This document shows positions 16,830 to 25,624 of a stretch of 64,000 nucleotides of DNA, piece by piece (the first letter of the stretch is position 1; the number at the start of each line of letters is the position of its first letter). Source of the DNA: Parvularculaceae bacterium (GTDB taxonomy: Bacteria; Pseudomonadota; Alphaproteobacteria; Caulobacterales; Parvularculaceae); assembly GCA_020446945.1 (NCBI GenBank), contig JAGRDS010000033.1, positions 1 to 64,000 on the forward strand, written 5' to 3'. Both the position numbers and the translations under genes were made by a program. The notes beneath the pieces were generated by a model. The model worked only from the letters and a program-made list of their open reading frames with translations. It ran no database searches and was not told the origin of the DNA.

Positions 16830-17303
16830 CTACTCGCTGTAATCGGGCAGCGGCACGCTCAGAAAATTGATAAAGTCGATCTTGTCGCCTTTCATAAGGG
16901 CGTAGCCCATCACGGACGTTACTTCCGTATCGGCCGCACCTTTTTCGCGCGCTTTGATAATGTGGTGCGTGAAGATTTTTTCGCCCGTCTGAAATTCCGT
17001 TTCGAAGGGCAGCACAATTTCCACGTAATCGAGATTGGAATGGATACGCCGGAAATGCGGAACCATATTGGCGACCCCGCGCACCGCTTCGCGGTCGTTG
17101 ACGCGGATAACGGCGTCCTCGGTAAAGTATTTCGAGAAGGCGTCCTCGGTCAGCGCGTCCTCGCTCTTGATGGCCTCGTTCCACCAGGCGAACATTTGCG
17201 TCAGCCTGTCCTGCGTCCCGCTCTCGGCATGCGCCGCGCCGGCCGCGAGCAGAAAGACTGTCGTCATGAGAAAACGCGACAACGCTCGAAATATTTTGGC
17301 CAT
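16830..17303 (-). CDS. secreted SnoaL/NTF2-like protein A
   Basis: 157 residues from the ATG at 17303, which has AAGGA 8-12 bases upstream; ATGs farther up are rejected for lacking one. The signal peptide (1-27) ends AHA-ES. The mature domain is NTF2/SnoaL-like: RLTQMFAWWNEA, FSKYFTEDAVIRVN, GEKIFTHHI and a C-terminal MKGDKIDFINFL. It is clearly homologous to the protein at 29741-30226. It lies 14 bases after the secreted amidohydrolase gene, the last gene of the LysR-linked catabolic operon. The family includes cyclases, isomerases and inactive binding domains; the function here is unknown. Confidence 0.75.
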   Translation of the reverse strand: MAKIFRALSRFLMTTVFLLAAGAAHAESGTQDRLTQMFAWWNEAIKSEDALTEDAFSKYFTEDAVIRVNDREAVRGVANMVPHFRRIHSNLDYVEIVLPFETEFQTGEKIFTHHIIKAREKGAADTEVTSVMGYALMKGDKIDFINFLSVPLPDYSE

Positions 17304-17317
17304 GATTGCGTTCCTTC

Positions 17318-18748
17318 TCAGCGCCATGACAGCGTGTCGTAGCGAACGCCGTCCTTGTAAACGAGATGAATTTTGCTCCACGCCCAACGCTCGTTAAGCG
17401 GATCGGCACGCAGCGAAATGAGATCGGCGTGTTTCCCCGGTTCAATTACGCCGATCCGGTCGCCATAGCCGATCGCCTCGGCGGAAACGGAGGTGGCCGC
17501 GCGGATCGCATCCATCGGGGCGAAGCCGCCTTCGATAAGATATTCGATCGCATTGCCGATGGCGCCGTAATAGACCGTATCGAGACCGAGGCTTATGCGG
17601 ACGCCGGCCTTGAACGCGGCCAGGGCCTGCCCCTGCTGGGTCTTGTTCGACGGAAAGAAATCGCGTTTGCCGCGATGCGACTCGCCGTCCTCATAGGGCC
17701 GGTCGACTGTGCGCACTTCCGGGTTCTTTTCAAGGTAGTCGAAATATTGCTTGCGGCCATATTCGATCCAGTCGGCCGGGCCCGTCGCAACATTGTCGAG
17801 ATAATCCCAGGTGCTTTCATCCGGACGAAAGCCCACATAAACCAGCGGCGTCAGGCTGACTGAAACATCGTGCTTGACGAGAAGCTTGATTATCTCGTCC
17901 GTCAGCGGCCGGGCGTGTTCGATATTGTCGGCGCCGGCGAGAATCGCGTGTTTCATCGACGAGCCCCAGCGCCCGGTCGCGTGAACGGTGACCTTCATAC
18001 CCCAGCGATGGGCCTCGCTGATAATCATGCGAAGCTCTTCATCCGTATACATTGTTTCCGTCGGCGAGAGGTCGATCAGAAGGATCTTCAGCCATTCCGC
18101 GCCGTCAAGCGCATCGCGGCGAACGCGCTTTACCGCTTCCCACGGGCCGTCCGTCCACACGCCTTCGCTGCCATGCCCGCCGGTCGGCGTAAGCCCCGTT
18201 CCGCCATAGATGATGCGCGGACCGGGAACGATGCCGCGCTTGATCCCTTCGCGGATGTAAAGGTCGATCGGATTATCCGGCGTGCCGCCGGACACCATTC
18301 GCATTGTCGTAACGCCGCTTAAAAGCGAGGCGCGCGCATCGCGCACCATATAAAGCATCTGCTCCGCGCCGGGCGCGAGTTCCTGCGAATTGAGGCCGTT
18401 GACGCCGCCGAAGCCGCCGGCGCCGTAGCGCAGATTCAAATGTCCGTGCGTGTCGATCAGGCCGGGCAGAACGGTTTCGTTCTTCGCGTCGATAATCGTC
18501 GCGCCTTCGGGAATGGCGATCTCGCCCTGCTTGCCCACCGCCTCGATAAGGTTTCCGCGAATGACGATGACGCCGTCCTTGATCGGCTTGTCCGCGCGCC
18601 CGTCGATAATCTGGCCGGCGAGTATGACGGTCGCCGGCGATTTCGCGCCGGTCGACGGCTCATCTGCGTTCGCCGCTGAAAACAGCGCGGCGCCGACGCC
18701 CAGAATAGTTGCGAGCAAAAGCCTCGCGGATCGCAATATGGTCGCCAT
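17318..18748 (-). CDS. secreted metal-dependent amidohydrolase
   Basis: 476 residues with a signal peptide (1-28). Imidazolonepropionase/prolidase-like amidohydrolase: metal motif HGH (101-103) after LPGLID, a KILL segment supplying the likely carboxylated lysine, HATG, IEHA and a late LGLDT Asp. Enzymes of this subgroup include exported Xaa-Pro and other dipeptidases. It lies 56 bases after the FAD subunit of the amino acid dehydrogenase and just before SnoaL-like A, so it likely generates the amino acid oxidised by that enzyme. Substrate inference only. Confidence 0.82.
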   Translation of the reverse strand: MATILRSARLLLATILGVGAALFSAANADEPSTGAKSPATVILAGQIIDGRADKPIKDGVIVIRGNLIEAVGKQGEIAIPEGATIIDAKNETVLPGLIDTHGHLNLRYGAGGFGGVNGLNSQELAPGAEQMLYMVRDARASLLSGVTTMRMVSGGTPDNPIDLYIREGIKRGIVPGPRIIYGGTGLTPTGGHGSEGVWTDGPWEAVKRVRRDALDGAEWLKILLIDLSPTETMYTDEELRMIISEAHRWGMKVTVHATGRWGSSMKHAILAGADNIEHARPLTDEIIKLLVKHDVSVSLTPLVYVGFRPDESTWDYLDNVATGPADWIEYGRKQYFDYLEKNPEVRTVDRPYEDGESHRGKRDFFPSNKTQQGQALAAFKAGVRISLGLDTVYYGAIGNAIEYLIEGGFAPMDAIRAATSVSAEAIGYGDRIGVIEPGKHADLISLRADPLNERWAWSKIHLVYKDGVRYDTLSWR

Positions 18749-18804
18749 AAATCGCCCTCTCTTTTCGTCCCGAGGGGCAATTCGGCCATAGCCGGACTAT
18801 TGGT

Positions 18805-20298
18805 TCAACGGCATGGTTTGCGGATTTTCGTTGTCCTGGATGCAACGCAGTCCTCGTCTCCGGCGGCGATAAGGCTCGCGATAGAAACCGGGCGAGCCGG
18901 CCATTGCGCCTGAAACGGGCCAAGCGTTTCCACACGCGCGCCGCGCTGCGCCGCCATTTGGGCGGCGGCGTTGGCGTAACAAAGGCGCCCCTGGCACAAT
19001 CCCATCCCCGCGCGCGTGAAAAGTTTCAAACTGTTCGCTGTGGAAATCTGGGCGTTCCCGGCGAGCGCCTCGGCGATGTCCGCCCGCGTCACCCCTTCGC
19101 AGCGACAGACAACCGCGCTCGCGCCTGCCATGGTCTCGAATAATTGGGCCGGGACCGCGGCCAGGCGCGCAAGATACTGTGCAAAACGCAGCAAATTCCG
19201 CAGGCGCCGGCGATGCGGCGCGGCGCAGCGTGCGGCCTCTTCCGCATCGATTGAGCCAAGCGCGACGGCCATGCCGAGCCCGGCCAGACATCCCTCGACC
19301 AGGCTTGCGTCAGCGCCGGCGACGCCGGTGACCTCGCCGGCGACAAACAGGCCGGGCACGGAGCTTTCCATCAATTGCGAATGCGTCGCGACCCAGCCGC
19401 CTGAAAGCTCACTCCACCGGCTTTGCGCGCCCACCTGGCGCGCGAGCTCCGATGAGGCTTCGAAAGCGTAGGACATCGCGAGAAGATCGGCGTCAACGCG
19501 CTTTGTCGGCGCGCGCGTGCGCGCCCGCCCGCCGGAATCGACCGGCTGCAAGATAACGGTTTCAACCCGATTGGCGCCGATCGCCTCTTTCATCGCATAT
19601 CCGAAATAAAGCGGAACGCCGGCCCGGCGCAAACGCACGAGATTGCCGAAAGCCGTCGCAAAAACACGCCAATGGCTGACGAGCAGCCACGGTTCTTTCA
19701 GTATGCTGAGGACGCGCAACCGGCTCTGCGCGAAGGCGACGCCGGCGATTCGCCCGCCCGCCTGCGCAATCTGCGCCGCAACAAGCAGTTGAAACGGATG
19801 CGCGCCGGCGAAAAAGATTGCATCGCCGGCGACGATTTTCTGGCTTTTCAAAAGCGTCTGCACCGCGCCCGCGCCCATAACGCCCGGCTTCACCGCGCCC
19901 GGAAATACGGCCGGACGCTCATAACACCCATTGCAGCAAAGGACTGTTTTCGCCCGGAAGGTCAGGCTCTCATCCGCCCTGACCGCTGTCAGGACAAAGC
20001 CTTCATCTCCGTCGGCGTCTGCGACGCCGAGAACCGTTGTAGACATCGACCAGTCGAGTTCGCGCAGGCTCTCAACTTCGCGCAGCAACGCCTTGAGCTT
20101 GCGGTAAAGTCCGCCGCTCAGCCACCCGTCCTCTGCGAATTCGGCCGGCCTTTGACGCATGATCTGCCCGCCGGGACGCGCCTGTTCGTCGAGAATGACG
20201 ACCCGCGCCCCGCGTGACGAAAGCTCCCTGGCGGCCGCCAGTCCGGCGGGGCCGGCGCCGACGATCGCCGCGTCATAGGTAGTCGCTTCGTTCGTCAT
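18805..20298 (-). CDS. FAD/NAD(P)-binding dehydrogenase subunit (HcnB/hydroxyproline-DH type)
   Basis: 497 residues from the ATG at 20298 (GGAG 5 bases upstream); a longer frame overlaps the ferredoxin gene and is rejected. The N-terminal FAD fold GAGPAGLAAAREL starts at residue 14. Near the C-terminus VCRCEGVTRADI and GLCQGRLC form a BFD-like [2Fe-2S] site. This matches the large subunit of three-part D-amino-acid dehydrogenases (HcnABC glycine dehydrogenase; HypO/Y/Z D-hydroxyproline dehydrogenase). It is co-transcribed with the other two subunits. No cyanide-related gene is nearby, so a D-hydroxyproline-type substrate is more likely than glycine. Confidence 0.85.
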   Translation of the reverse strand: MTNEATTYDAAIVGAGPAGLAAARELSSRGARVVILDEQARPGGQIMRQRPAEFAEDGWLSGGLYRKLKALLREVESLRELDWSMSTTVLGVADADGDEGFVLTAVRADESLTFRAKTVLCCNGCYERPAVFPGAVKPGVMGAGAVQTLLKSQKIVAGDAIFFAGAHPFQLLVAAQIAQAGGRIAGVAFAQSRLRVLSILKEPWLLVSHWRVFATAFGNLVRLRRAGVPLYFGYAMKEAIGANRVETVILQPVDSGGRARTRAPTKRVDADLLAMSYAFEASSELARQVGAQSRWSELSGGWVATHSQLMESSVPGLFVAGEVTGVAGADASLVEGCLAGLGMAVALGSIDAEEAARCAAPHRRRLRNLLRFAQYLARLAAVPAQLFETMAGASAVVCRCEGVTRADIAEALAGNAQISTANSLKLFTRAGMGLCQGRLCYANAAAQMAAQRGARVETLGPFQAQWPARPVSIASLIAAGDEDCVASRTTKIRKPCR

Positions 20299-20309
20299 CG
20301 CTCCATCCG

Positions 20310-20603
20310 TTATCGCCGCCCGCCCGGTCCGATGAATACGCTCATCCCGTCCGTCGCCGCGGTGAGGCATGCGCGCGCTTCGCGCGGGTGCGCCTGATCG
20401 CTGTGCGAAAGCGTGACGAGGCAGTCGTGACAAACGCCCATATTGCAGAACGGTCCGCGCTCAGGGGCGCCGGCGCGCTCGCCATGCAGAATGAGAAGCG
20501 CCAGGACCGTCTCTCCTTCATAGGCTTCCACCGGCTGGCCGTTCAACCGGACTTCAATCGGCTTTCCGCGCCCGCTTGCGCCGTCTACGCGCTTTCCTCT
20601 CAC
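20310..20603 (-). CDS. [2Fe-2S] ferredoxin-like dehydrogenase subunit (HcnA type)
   Basis: 97 residues. A plant-type ferredoxin fold with cysteines C53, C58 and C61 (CNMGVCHDC) and C79. It is the small electron-transfer subunit of the HcnABC/HypOYZ-like complex and passes electrons between the two flavin subunits. Its ATG overlaps the stop of the DAO-type subunit (4 bases) and the large subunit starts 11 bases after it, so stoichiometric translation is likely. Confidence 0.85.
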   Translation of the reverse strand: MRGKRVDGASGRGKPIEVRLNGQPVEAYEGETVLALLILHGERAGAPERGPFCNMGVCHDCLVTLSHSDQAHPREARACLTAATDGMSVFIGPGGRR

Positions 20604-21799
20604 GCCGCCCCCTCCATAAATCCGTTTACGGATGAAAGCCGAGCGGGATCGTAGGCGGAAATATCGAGACTGGTCTCGCCCGTCGCGATAAGCTCAGCCA
20701 TCAAAGAGGCGTAGGCCGGTCCCAGCGTGAACCCGGAACCGCCGACCGCAGCGTAAAATCCGGAGGATTTTGAAACCGCGCCGAGATAGGGCAATTGATC
20801 GGGCGTCACGCCGACAACGCCGGTCCAGCACCGCAACAGCCGCCTTTGCGCGACAAGCGGCGCCGCCTGCACGGCCAGCGCCAGATTGCGCGCCACATTG
20901 GAATGAATAAGTTTCGGGCGCCTGGAGAAATCGGGCGTTCCGTTCGCGGTCCTGAACCGCGCCGGCCAGCCGCCGCCGATGATGATGTTGCCGTCGCGCG
21001 CCTGTTTCATGGAAAGCCGCGCGCCGGCGCGCTGAACAAGATGGGGAATGGCCGGCGGCGCGCGGTCGGTAACGCACATCATTAGCGGCACGGGCATAAC
21101 CGGCAGATGAAGATGCGCAAGCAGCGCGGCGCGACCGGCGAAAGCGCCCGCCGCATTCAGGACATTGTCCGCGCAGATGCGCGCCGCCGGCGCATTCGCC
21201 CCGATGAGGTCGGCGCGCCAAACGCCGCCGCCGCGCGAGAGGGCGGCCACTTCGCATCCGGCGTAAACGCCGGCGCCCGCCTTTGCGGCCGCACGGGCGT
21301 AGGCGAGCGTAACGAGGCGCGGATTTGCGCTGCCTTCCGTCGCGAGGAAACTTGCAGCGCGCACATCCTCGCCGAGATAGGGCGCGCATGCGCGCAGCGC
21401 CGCGCCTTTCAGCATGCGCGTATCGATTCCGGACTTGCTTTCAAGCGCCTGCTTCTTGTGCAGCAGCTCGGTTTCCTCGTCCGTCGCCGCGAGCATCAGC
21501 CCGCCGTCCATCCGAACCCCGAGGCTTGCGCCGAGATCCTCTTCAAGCCCCGCCCAGAGGCGCGAGGCGTACGCGTTCAAGGGCAGCACCTGCGCGAACT
21601 GTGCGGCGAGCGCGTCGCCATGTTCGATCAGCCTGTGTTCAAGCTGAAAATGCAGCGACCCCGCATTCTGCCCGGACGCGAGACTGTTGAGGTCATTCTT
21701 TTCGGCGAGAAAGACGCGCAGGCCGCGTCGCGCGAGGTAACAGGCGCTCGCGCATCCGATTAGCCCGCCGCCGATCACCAGGACGTCGTACCGATTCAT
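20600..21799 (-). CDS. DAO-type FAD oxidoreductase subunit (HcnC type)
   Basis: 399 residues with the N-terminal dinucleotide motif GGGLIGCASACYLARRG (10-26) and the DAO fold, ending with the GVTPDQLPYLG and GGSGFTLGP motifs that bind FAD. It is the catalytic subunit that oxidises the amino acid to its imine. It starts 9 bases after the DHDPS-like gene and overlaps the ferredoxin gene. In hydroxyproline degradation this enzyme turns cis-4-hydroxy-D-proline into a pyrroline imine, which a DHDPS-family deaminase then uses; exactly that neighbour is present. Confidence 0.85.
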   Translation of the reverse strand: MNRYDVLVIGGGLIGCASACYLARRGLRVFLAEKNDLNSLASGQNAGSLHFQLEHRLIEHGDALAAQFAQVLPLNAYASRLWAGLEEDLGASLGVRMDGGLMLAATDEETELLHKKQALESKSGIDTRMLKGAALRACAPYLGEDVRAASFLATEGSANPRLVTLAYARAAAKAGAGVYAGCEVAALSRGGGVWRADLIGANAPAARICADNVLNAAGAFAGRAALLAHLHLPVMPVPLMMCVTDRAPPAIPHLVQRAGARLSMKQARDGNIIIGGGWPARFRTANGTPDFSRRPKLIHSNVARNLALAVQAAPLVAQRRLLRCWTGVVGVTPDQLPYLGAVSKSSGFYAAVGGSGFTLGPAYASLMAELIATGETSLDISAYDPARLSSVNGFMEGAA

Positions 21800-21808
21800 T
21801 ATCCGCCA

Positions 21809-22753
21809 TTATAGGCGTTTCGCCTCGCCATAATCTTCCAAAATCTTGAGGCTTTCGAGCGAGCGCCGGACAAGATCGGTCTCCTCATCGGACAAGGGCA
21901 GGATCGGCCTGCGGGGCATTCCACCCGGCAAACCCTGCAGATTGAGCGCGGTTTTCATGATCGCCTGCGCCGAACCGAACCGCGCTATGAAATTATCGTC
22001 AAACCATTCATTCATGATTACGCGGTCCATCGCCCCGTAACGAAGCGCGCTTTTCACCTCGCCGCGCCAATATTCCTCGAAAAACATCGGCTGATTGCGG
22101 CCGAGAACCGCGCCCGATCCCATAAGCCCGTCGGCGACGCCGTCATCGAGCAACCGGACCCCCTGCTCGTTCATCGGCAGGCCGAAAATGCGAACCCGGT
22201 CATGAAGCGCGCGCGCCTCCCGGTAAAATTTGTCGCTGTCGCCGGTCGAGTTTTTCAGCGCAACCACCATTTCGAGGTCGCACAAGCGCTCCAGCAGCTC
22301 CAGCCCCATGTCGATGCCGGTGCCCGGCGGCCAGTTGTAGATGCAAACAGGAATATCAACCGCGTCATTGATATCCTTGTAAAAAGCATACACGCCCTCA
22401 TCGGACGGGCGAACATAGGGCGGCGGCGTAACAAGCACGCCGTTAAAACCGGATTCTTTCGCAACCGACGCAAGAGATATCGTTTCATTCGCCGTAAAAG
22501 CGTTGCAGCCCGCGATCAAAGACATCTTGCCGCGCAACGTTTCGCCGGTCGTACGAAACAGCGCGACCTTCTCCTCCGTCGACATTGAGAACCATTCGCC
22601 TGTCGTGCCGGCGACGACTATTCCATGCATTTGCTCCTGATTGAGCCATTCCAGCAGATCCCGTAGCATTTGAAGATCAAGCTCGAACCGCTCGTTGAAT
22701 GGCGTCGTAATCGCGGGAATGTAGCCGCGCCAATCAATCGAGTCTCTGTCCAT
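21809..22753 (-). CDS. DHDPS-family lyase/deaminase
   Basis: 314 residues. Class I aldolase-fold member of the dihydrodipicolinate synthase family: AGTTGEWF (48-55), catalytic-type Tyr139 in YNWPPGTGID and Schiff-base Lys167 in ALKNSTGD. Lysine biosynthetic DapA is unlikely because of the catabolic neighbours. The best candidate role is the pyrroline-hydroxycarboxylate deaminase of hydroxyproline degradation, or a related 2-oxo acid aldolase. It is the first gene of the minus-strand operon and is divergent from lysR; the 184-base gap holds a LysR box about 65 bases before a putative start of transcription. Confidence 0.82.
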   Translation of the reverse strand: MDRDSIDWRGYIPAITTPFNERFELDLQMLRDLLEWLNQEQMHGIVVAGTTGEWFSMSTEEKVALFRTTGETLRGKMSLIAGCNAFTANETISLASVAKESGFNGVLVTPPPYVRPSDEGVYAFYKDINDAVDIPVCIYNWPPGTGIDMGLELLERLCDLEMVVALKNSTGDSDKFYREARALHDRVRIFGLPMNEQGVRLLDDGVADGLMGSGAVLGRNQPMFFEEYWRGEVKSALRYGAMDRVIMNEWFDDNFIARFGSAQAIMKTALNLQGLPGGMPRRPILPLSDEETDLVRRSLESLKILEDYGEAKRL

Positions 22754-22850
22754 AAAATGGGCTCCCCGTTCTTAGGCTCGTTGCAATCGGACAGAAAAGC
22801 GCCACACGCCGCAGCCTTCTCTCCGCGCGCAGGGCAACTTTCGAGTGCAA

Positions 22851-22856
22851 TAATTA
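22851..22856 (-). promoter_or_regulatory. putative -10 box of the catabolic operon
   Basis: TAATTA within the AT-rich GTAATTATTGCA on the minus strand. A start of transcription near 22844 would place the centre of the LysR box (22909) at about -65, the classical LysR activator position. Called by eye; no -35 box is evident, as is common for activated promoters. Confidence 0.3.
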
Positions 22857-22901
22857 CTGGAATTTGAGCGTGCCGCCTATTACAATGGTTAGACATTTTC
22901 G

Positions 22902-22916
22902 TTGCGCGGAGCGCAA
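22902..22916. promoter_or_regulatory. LysR box 1 (TTGCG-N5-CGCAA)
   Basis: TTGCGCGGAGCGCAA, a 6-3-6 perfect dyad containing the T-N11-A core, lies 21 bases before the lysR start and in the divergent gap shared with the DHDPS-like operon. The position fits both autoregulation of lysR and activation of the operon. Two more copies with the same outer arms are at 23855 and 35562, also intergenic. Confidence 0.6.
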
Positions 22917-22937
22917 ACAACTTCCGGTTACGCTTAA

Positions 22938-23843
22938 ATGGACTTCAATCTCGCGCGACTGCGTTATCTCTATGAAGTGGCTCTTTGCGGCTCGATGCGG
23001 GCCGCAAGCGAAAAGGTGAACGTCTCACCCTCGTCTGTCAGTCGCCAGATCGCGATTTTGGAACAGGAACTCGGCGTCGCGGTCCTGGAGCGCGGGCGCA
23101 GCAAGGCCAAGCTCACGGAAGCCGGCGAGATGGTCGTTGAATATTACCGCGAGGATCTCGCGCGAAAGGAAACGCTCGCCTCGCATCTCGACGAGATTCG
23201 CGGCCTGCGGCGCGGCGTCGTGAAAATCGCGACCGGCGAAGGGTTTGTTAGCGATCTTTTGTCGGAATCGATCAGCGCTTTTGAAGCCGCCTATCCGGGC
23301 GTCAAACTCGAAGTCGTCGTCGCCGGAACGAACCAGATCCTTTCATCCGTCGAATCCGATGAAGCGCATGTGGGCATGGTTTTCGATTCGCCGTCCGCGC
23401 CGCGCATTGCGACCCAGCAGACCTATCAGCTTCCCCTCAAAGCCGTCATGTCGCCGCGAAACCCGCTGGCGAAAAAGGAAAGCCTGAGATTCAAAGACCT
23501 AGACGGCGAAAAATACGCGCTGCCGCCCAAGAATTTTCGTATTCGCGAAGTGATGGAACAGGCGGCCGCCAAGGAAAACTTCGTGCTGACGCCGACGCTG
23601 ACTTCGAACTCCCTGATGATCCTCAAAAACAGCGCGATGGCGCCGGATACGGTAACGATCCTGCCTGACCTCGCCGTGTTCAAGGAACTGAAAGCCGGCC
23701 TTCTCGTTTCCATGCCGGTCGAAAGCAAGGGCCTTTCCGGCACGACCGCGGGCATCGTCACCCGATCCGGCCGGCTCTTGCCCGTGTCGGCGAAGGCGTT
23801 CCTCACCTATCTGCGCCGCTACTTCCAGAACGAATTGCGATGA
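22938..23843 (+). CDS. LysR-family transcriptional regulator
   Basis: 301 residues, normal for the family. The N-terminal winged helix-turn-helix (about 5-65) includes RYLYEVALCGSMRAASEKVNVSPSSVSRQI; the periplasmic-binding-like effector domain follows from about 92. It is divergent from the catabolic operon and upstream of an NSS transporter, so it probably senses the imported amino acid or its oxidation product. Candidate binding sites are the three TTGCG-N5-CGCAA boxes. Close specificity cannot be read from sequence. Confidence 0.93.
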   Translation: MDFNLARLRYLYEVALCGSMRAASEKVNVSPSSVSRQIAILEQELGVAVLERGRSKAKLTEAGEMVVEYYREDLARKETLASHLDEIRGLRRGVVKIATGEGFVSDLLSESISAFEAAYPGVKLEVVVAGTNQILSSVESDEAHVGMVFDSPSAPRIATQQTYQLPLKAVMSPRNPLAKKESLRFKDLDGEKYALPPKNFRIREVMEQAAAKENFVLTPTLTSNSLMILKNSAMAPDTVTILPDLAVFKELKAGLLVSMPVESKGLSGTTAGIVTRSGRLLPVSAKAFLTYLRRYFQNELR

Positions 23844-23854
23844 AGATATTCGCG

Positions 23855-23869
23855 TTGCGCTGACCGCAA
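23855..23869. promoter_or_regulatory. LysR box 2 (TTGCG-N5-CGCAA)
   Basis: TTGCGCTGACCGCAA, inside the longer dyad CGTTGCG-CTGAC-CGCAACG, 11 bases after the lysR stop and upstream of the transporter gene. Its centre is about 65 bases before a start of transcription predicted from TACAAA at 23915-23920. The same dyad could also fold as a hairpin behind lysR, but no U-tract follows. Confidence 0.5.
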
Positions 23870-23978
23870 CGCCCGCCGCATTTCGCATGCATTGTCCGCG
23901 GCGCCCCGAAGACATACAAAATCAGGTTGGCGCTGCGGGGCGCATTAAAGGCCAGAAAATCACCGGGAAATTCGCCTT

Positions 23979-25337
23979 ATGCAACAGCGCCAATGGACGT
24001 CGACGCTTTATTTTTTCGCGGCTGCGATCGGCAGTTCCGTCGGCATTTCGAATATCTGGAAATTCACCTATGTCGCCGGCGAAAACGGCGGCGGCGCTTT
24101 CGTCCTGATTTACGCCCTCGCGCTTCTTTGCATCGCGATGCCCGCCGTTATCGCGGAATTCGTCATCGGCAGGCGCGGCGGACAGAGCGTCGTGCGGAAC
24201 ATGAGCGCGCTCGCCGAAAAAGAAGGCCTGTCGCCGCGTTGGCGGCTCTATGGCTGGCTGGCGGCGGTAACCGTTTTCATCGCGCTGAGCTTTTACGCCG
24301 TCATTGCGGGCTGGACTATCGACTATTTTGTCAGCTCGCTGTTGAAGCCCCTCGAAACCGTGACAGCGCAGGAGGCGACGGCCGGTCTCGACGCCCTGCT
24401 CGCGTCGCCGGCGCGCATGACCGCCAGCTTCGCCGCCTTCATCATCCTGACGGCCGGCACGGTGGCGCTCGGCGTCAAAAACGGGCTCGAAAAAATACTC
24501 GGCGTCATGACGCCGGGATTGTTCGTCATTCTCGGCGCGCTTTTGATTTACGCCGCGCTTTACGGCGACTTCCGCCGCGCACTGAGCTTCATGTTCGTGT
24601 TCGATTTTTCCGCGGTGACGCCCACCGTCGTCCTGATGGCGTTTGGGCAGGCGTTCTTCTCGCTCGGCGTCGGCGTCGGCGTCCTCATGACGATCGCCGC
24701 CTATATGGACAAGAAAACGTCAATCGTTTCGTCGGCGCTCATCGTCGCGGCGACCGATGGCGGCGTCGCGATTCTGGCCGGTCTTGCGATATTTCCGATC
24801 GTATTTGCAAACGGCCTGTCCCCTGCCGAAGGGCCGGGGCTGATTTTCGTCACGCTTCCCGTCGCGTTCGGACAAATGCCCGGCGGCGCCTTTGTCGGAC
24901 CGCTGTTTTTCCTTTTGCTAGCAATGGCCGCGCTTACATCCGCGATCACCATGCTTGAGATGATTATCGCCTGCCTTGAAGACCTGACCGATCTTCCCCG
25001 CCTTCCCGTGACGGCGGCGACAGCCCTCTTCCTTTTCGCCGCCGGCATGCTGACGGTTTTTTCCTACAATATCTGGGCCGATGTCAGGCCGCTCGCCATG
25101 ATCTCCGCTTTCCAGGACAAAACGATCTTCGGGCTGTTCGATTATTTCGTTTCCAACCTGATGATGCCGATCGGCGGTATCTGCGTTTCTATTATCGCCG
25201 GCTGGGGATTGTCGCGCGCGAGTCTTCTCGATGAACTCAACCTCAAAGACGGCGCGCTTTTCCGCATCTGGCTTTTCTCCGCGCGCTACGCGATCCCGGC
25301 CGTCATCACCGCCGTCTTTATTATCAACCTGATCTGA
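23979..25337 (+). CDS. NSS/SNF-family sodium:amino-acid symporter
   Basis: 452 residues, about 11 membrane helices. The first helix has the neurotransmitter:sodium symporter signature AAAIGSSVGISNIWKFTYVA followed by GENGGGAF, which forms the sodium and substrate sites of the LeuT fold. It probably imports an amino acid across the inner membrane with sodium. It lies 135 bases after lysR with a LysR box in the gap, which suggests it feeds the dehydrogenase operon. The ribosome binding site is weak. Confidence 0.9.
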   Translation: MQQRQWTSTLYFFAAAIGSSVGISNIWKFTYVAGENGGGAFVLIYALALLCIAMPAVIAEFVIGRRGGQSVVRNMSALAEKEGLSPRWRLYGWLAAVTVFIALSFYAVIAGWTIDYFVSSLLKPLETVTAQEATAGLDALLASPARMTASFAAFIILTAGTVALGVKNGLEKILGVMTPGLFVILGALLIYAALYGDFRRALSFMFVFDFSAVTPTVVLMAFGQAFFSLGVGVGVLMTIAAYMDKKTSIVSSALIVAATDGGVAILAGLAIFPIVFANGLSPAEGPGLIFVTLPVAFGQMPGGAFVGPLFFLLLAMAALTSAITMLEMIIACLEDLTDLPRLPVTAATALFLFAAGMLTVFSYNIWADVRPLAMISAFQDKTIFGLFDYFVSNLMMPIGGICVSIIAGWGLSRASLLDELNLKDGALFRIWLFSARYAIPAVITAVFIINLI

Positions 25338-25426
25338 ACCGCTGCGCCTTGGGGCCGCGTAATTCGCCCTGGCGCGATCGCGCCGGCGCGAATGCATCGG
25401 CGCATCAATTCGCGCCCGTATCCATG

Positions 25427-25444
25427 CGCAATTCTCCAATTGCG
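25427..25444. promoter_or_regulatory. inverted repeat upstream of receptor gene
   Basis: CGCAATT-CTCC-AATTGCG, perfect 7-bp arms with a 4-base spacer, about 180 bases before the TonB-dependent receptor start. The order of the half-sites is reversed relative to the LysR boxes, so it is probably bound by a different protein, or may be a short hairpin. No U-tract follows. Confidence 0.3.
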
Positions 25445-25624
25445 TCATAAGCAACATATTCCCGCAGGCGCTGTTATTGAAACAACACCCGGACTTCGAC
25501 TGAATATCCCTCATGCCGCCGCACGCCTATTCGAGGCGTTTACGCCTTCCGGGCGCGCGGCAGCCGGGATTTTCGCTTTGTAAGAACAAGCGCCCACGCT
25601 GATAGCTGGTCAAGGGAGGGATCA

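Noticed and set aside
16657..17445. 262-residue open frame over SnoaL-like A
   Set aside because: Alternate frame with Arg-rich low-complexity translation; the SnoaL frame has a signal peptide and a paralogue.
18805..21799. Hydrogen cyanide synthase (HcnABC)
   Set aside because: The subunit plan matches, but the DHDPS-family neighbour, LysR and NSS transporter point to D-amino/imino acid catabolism.
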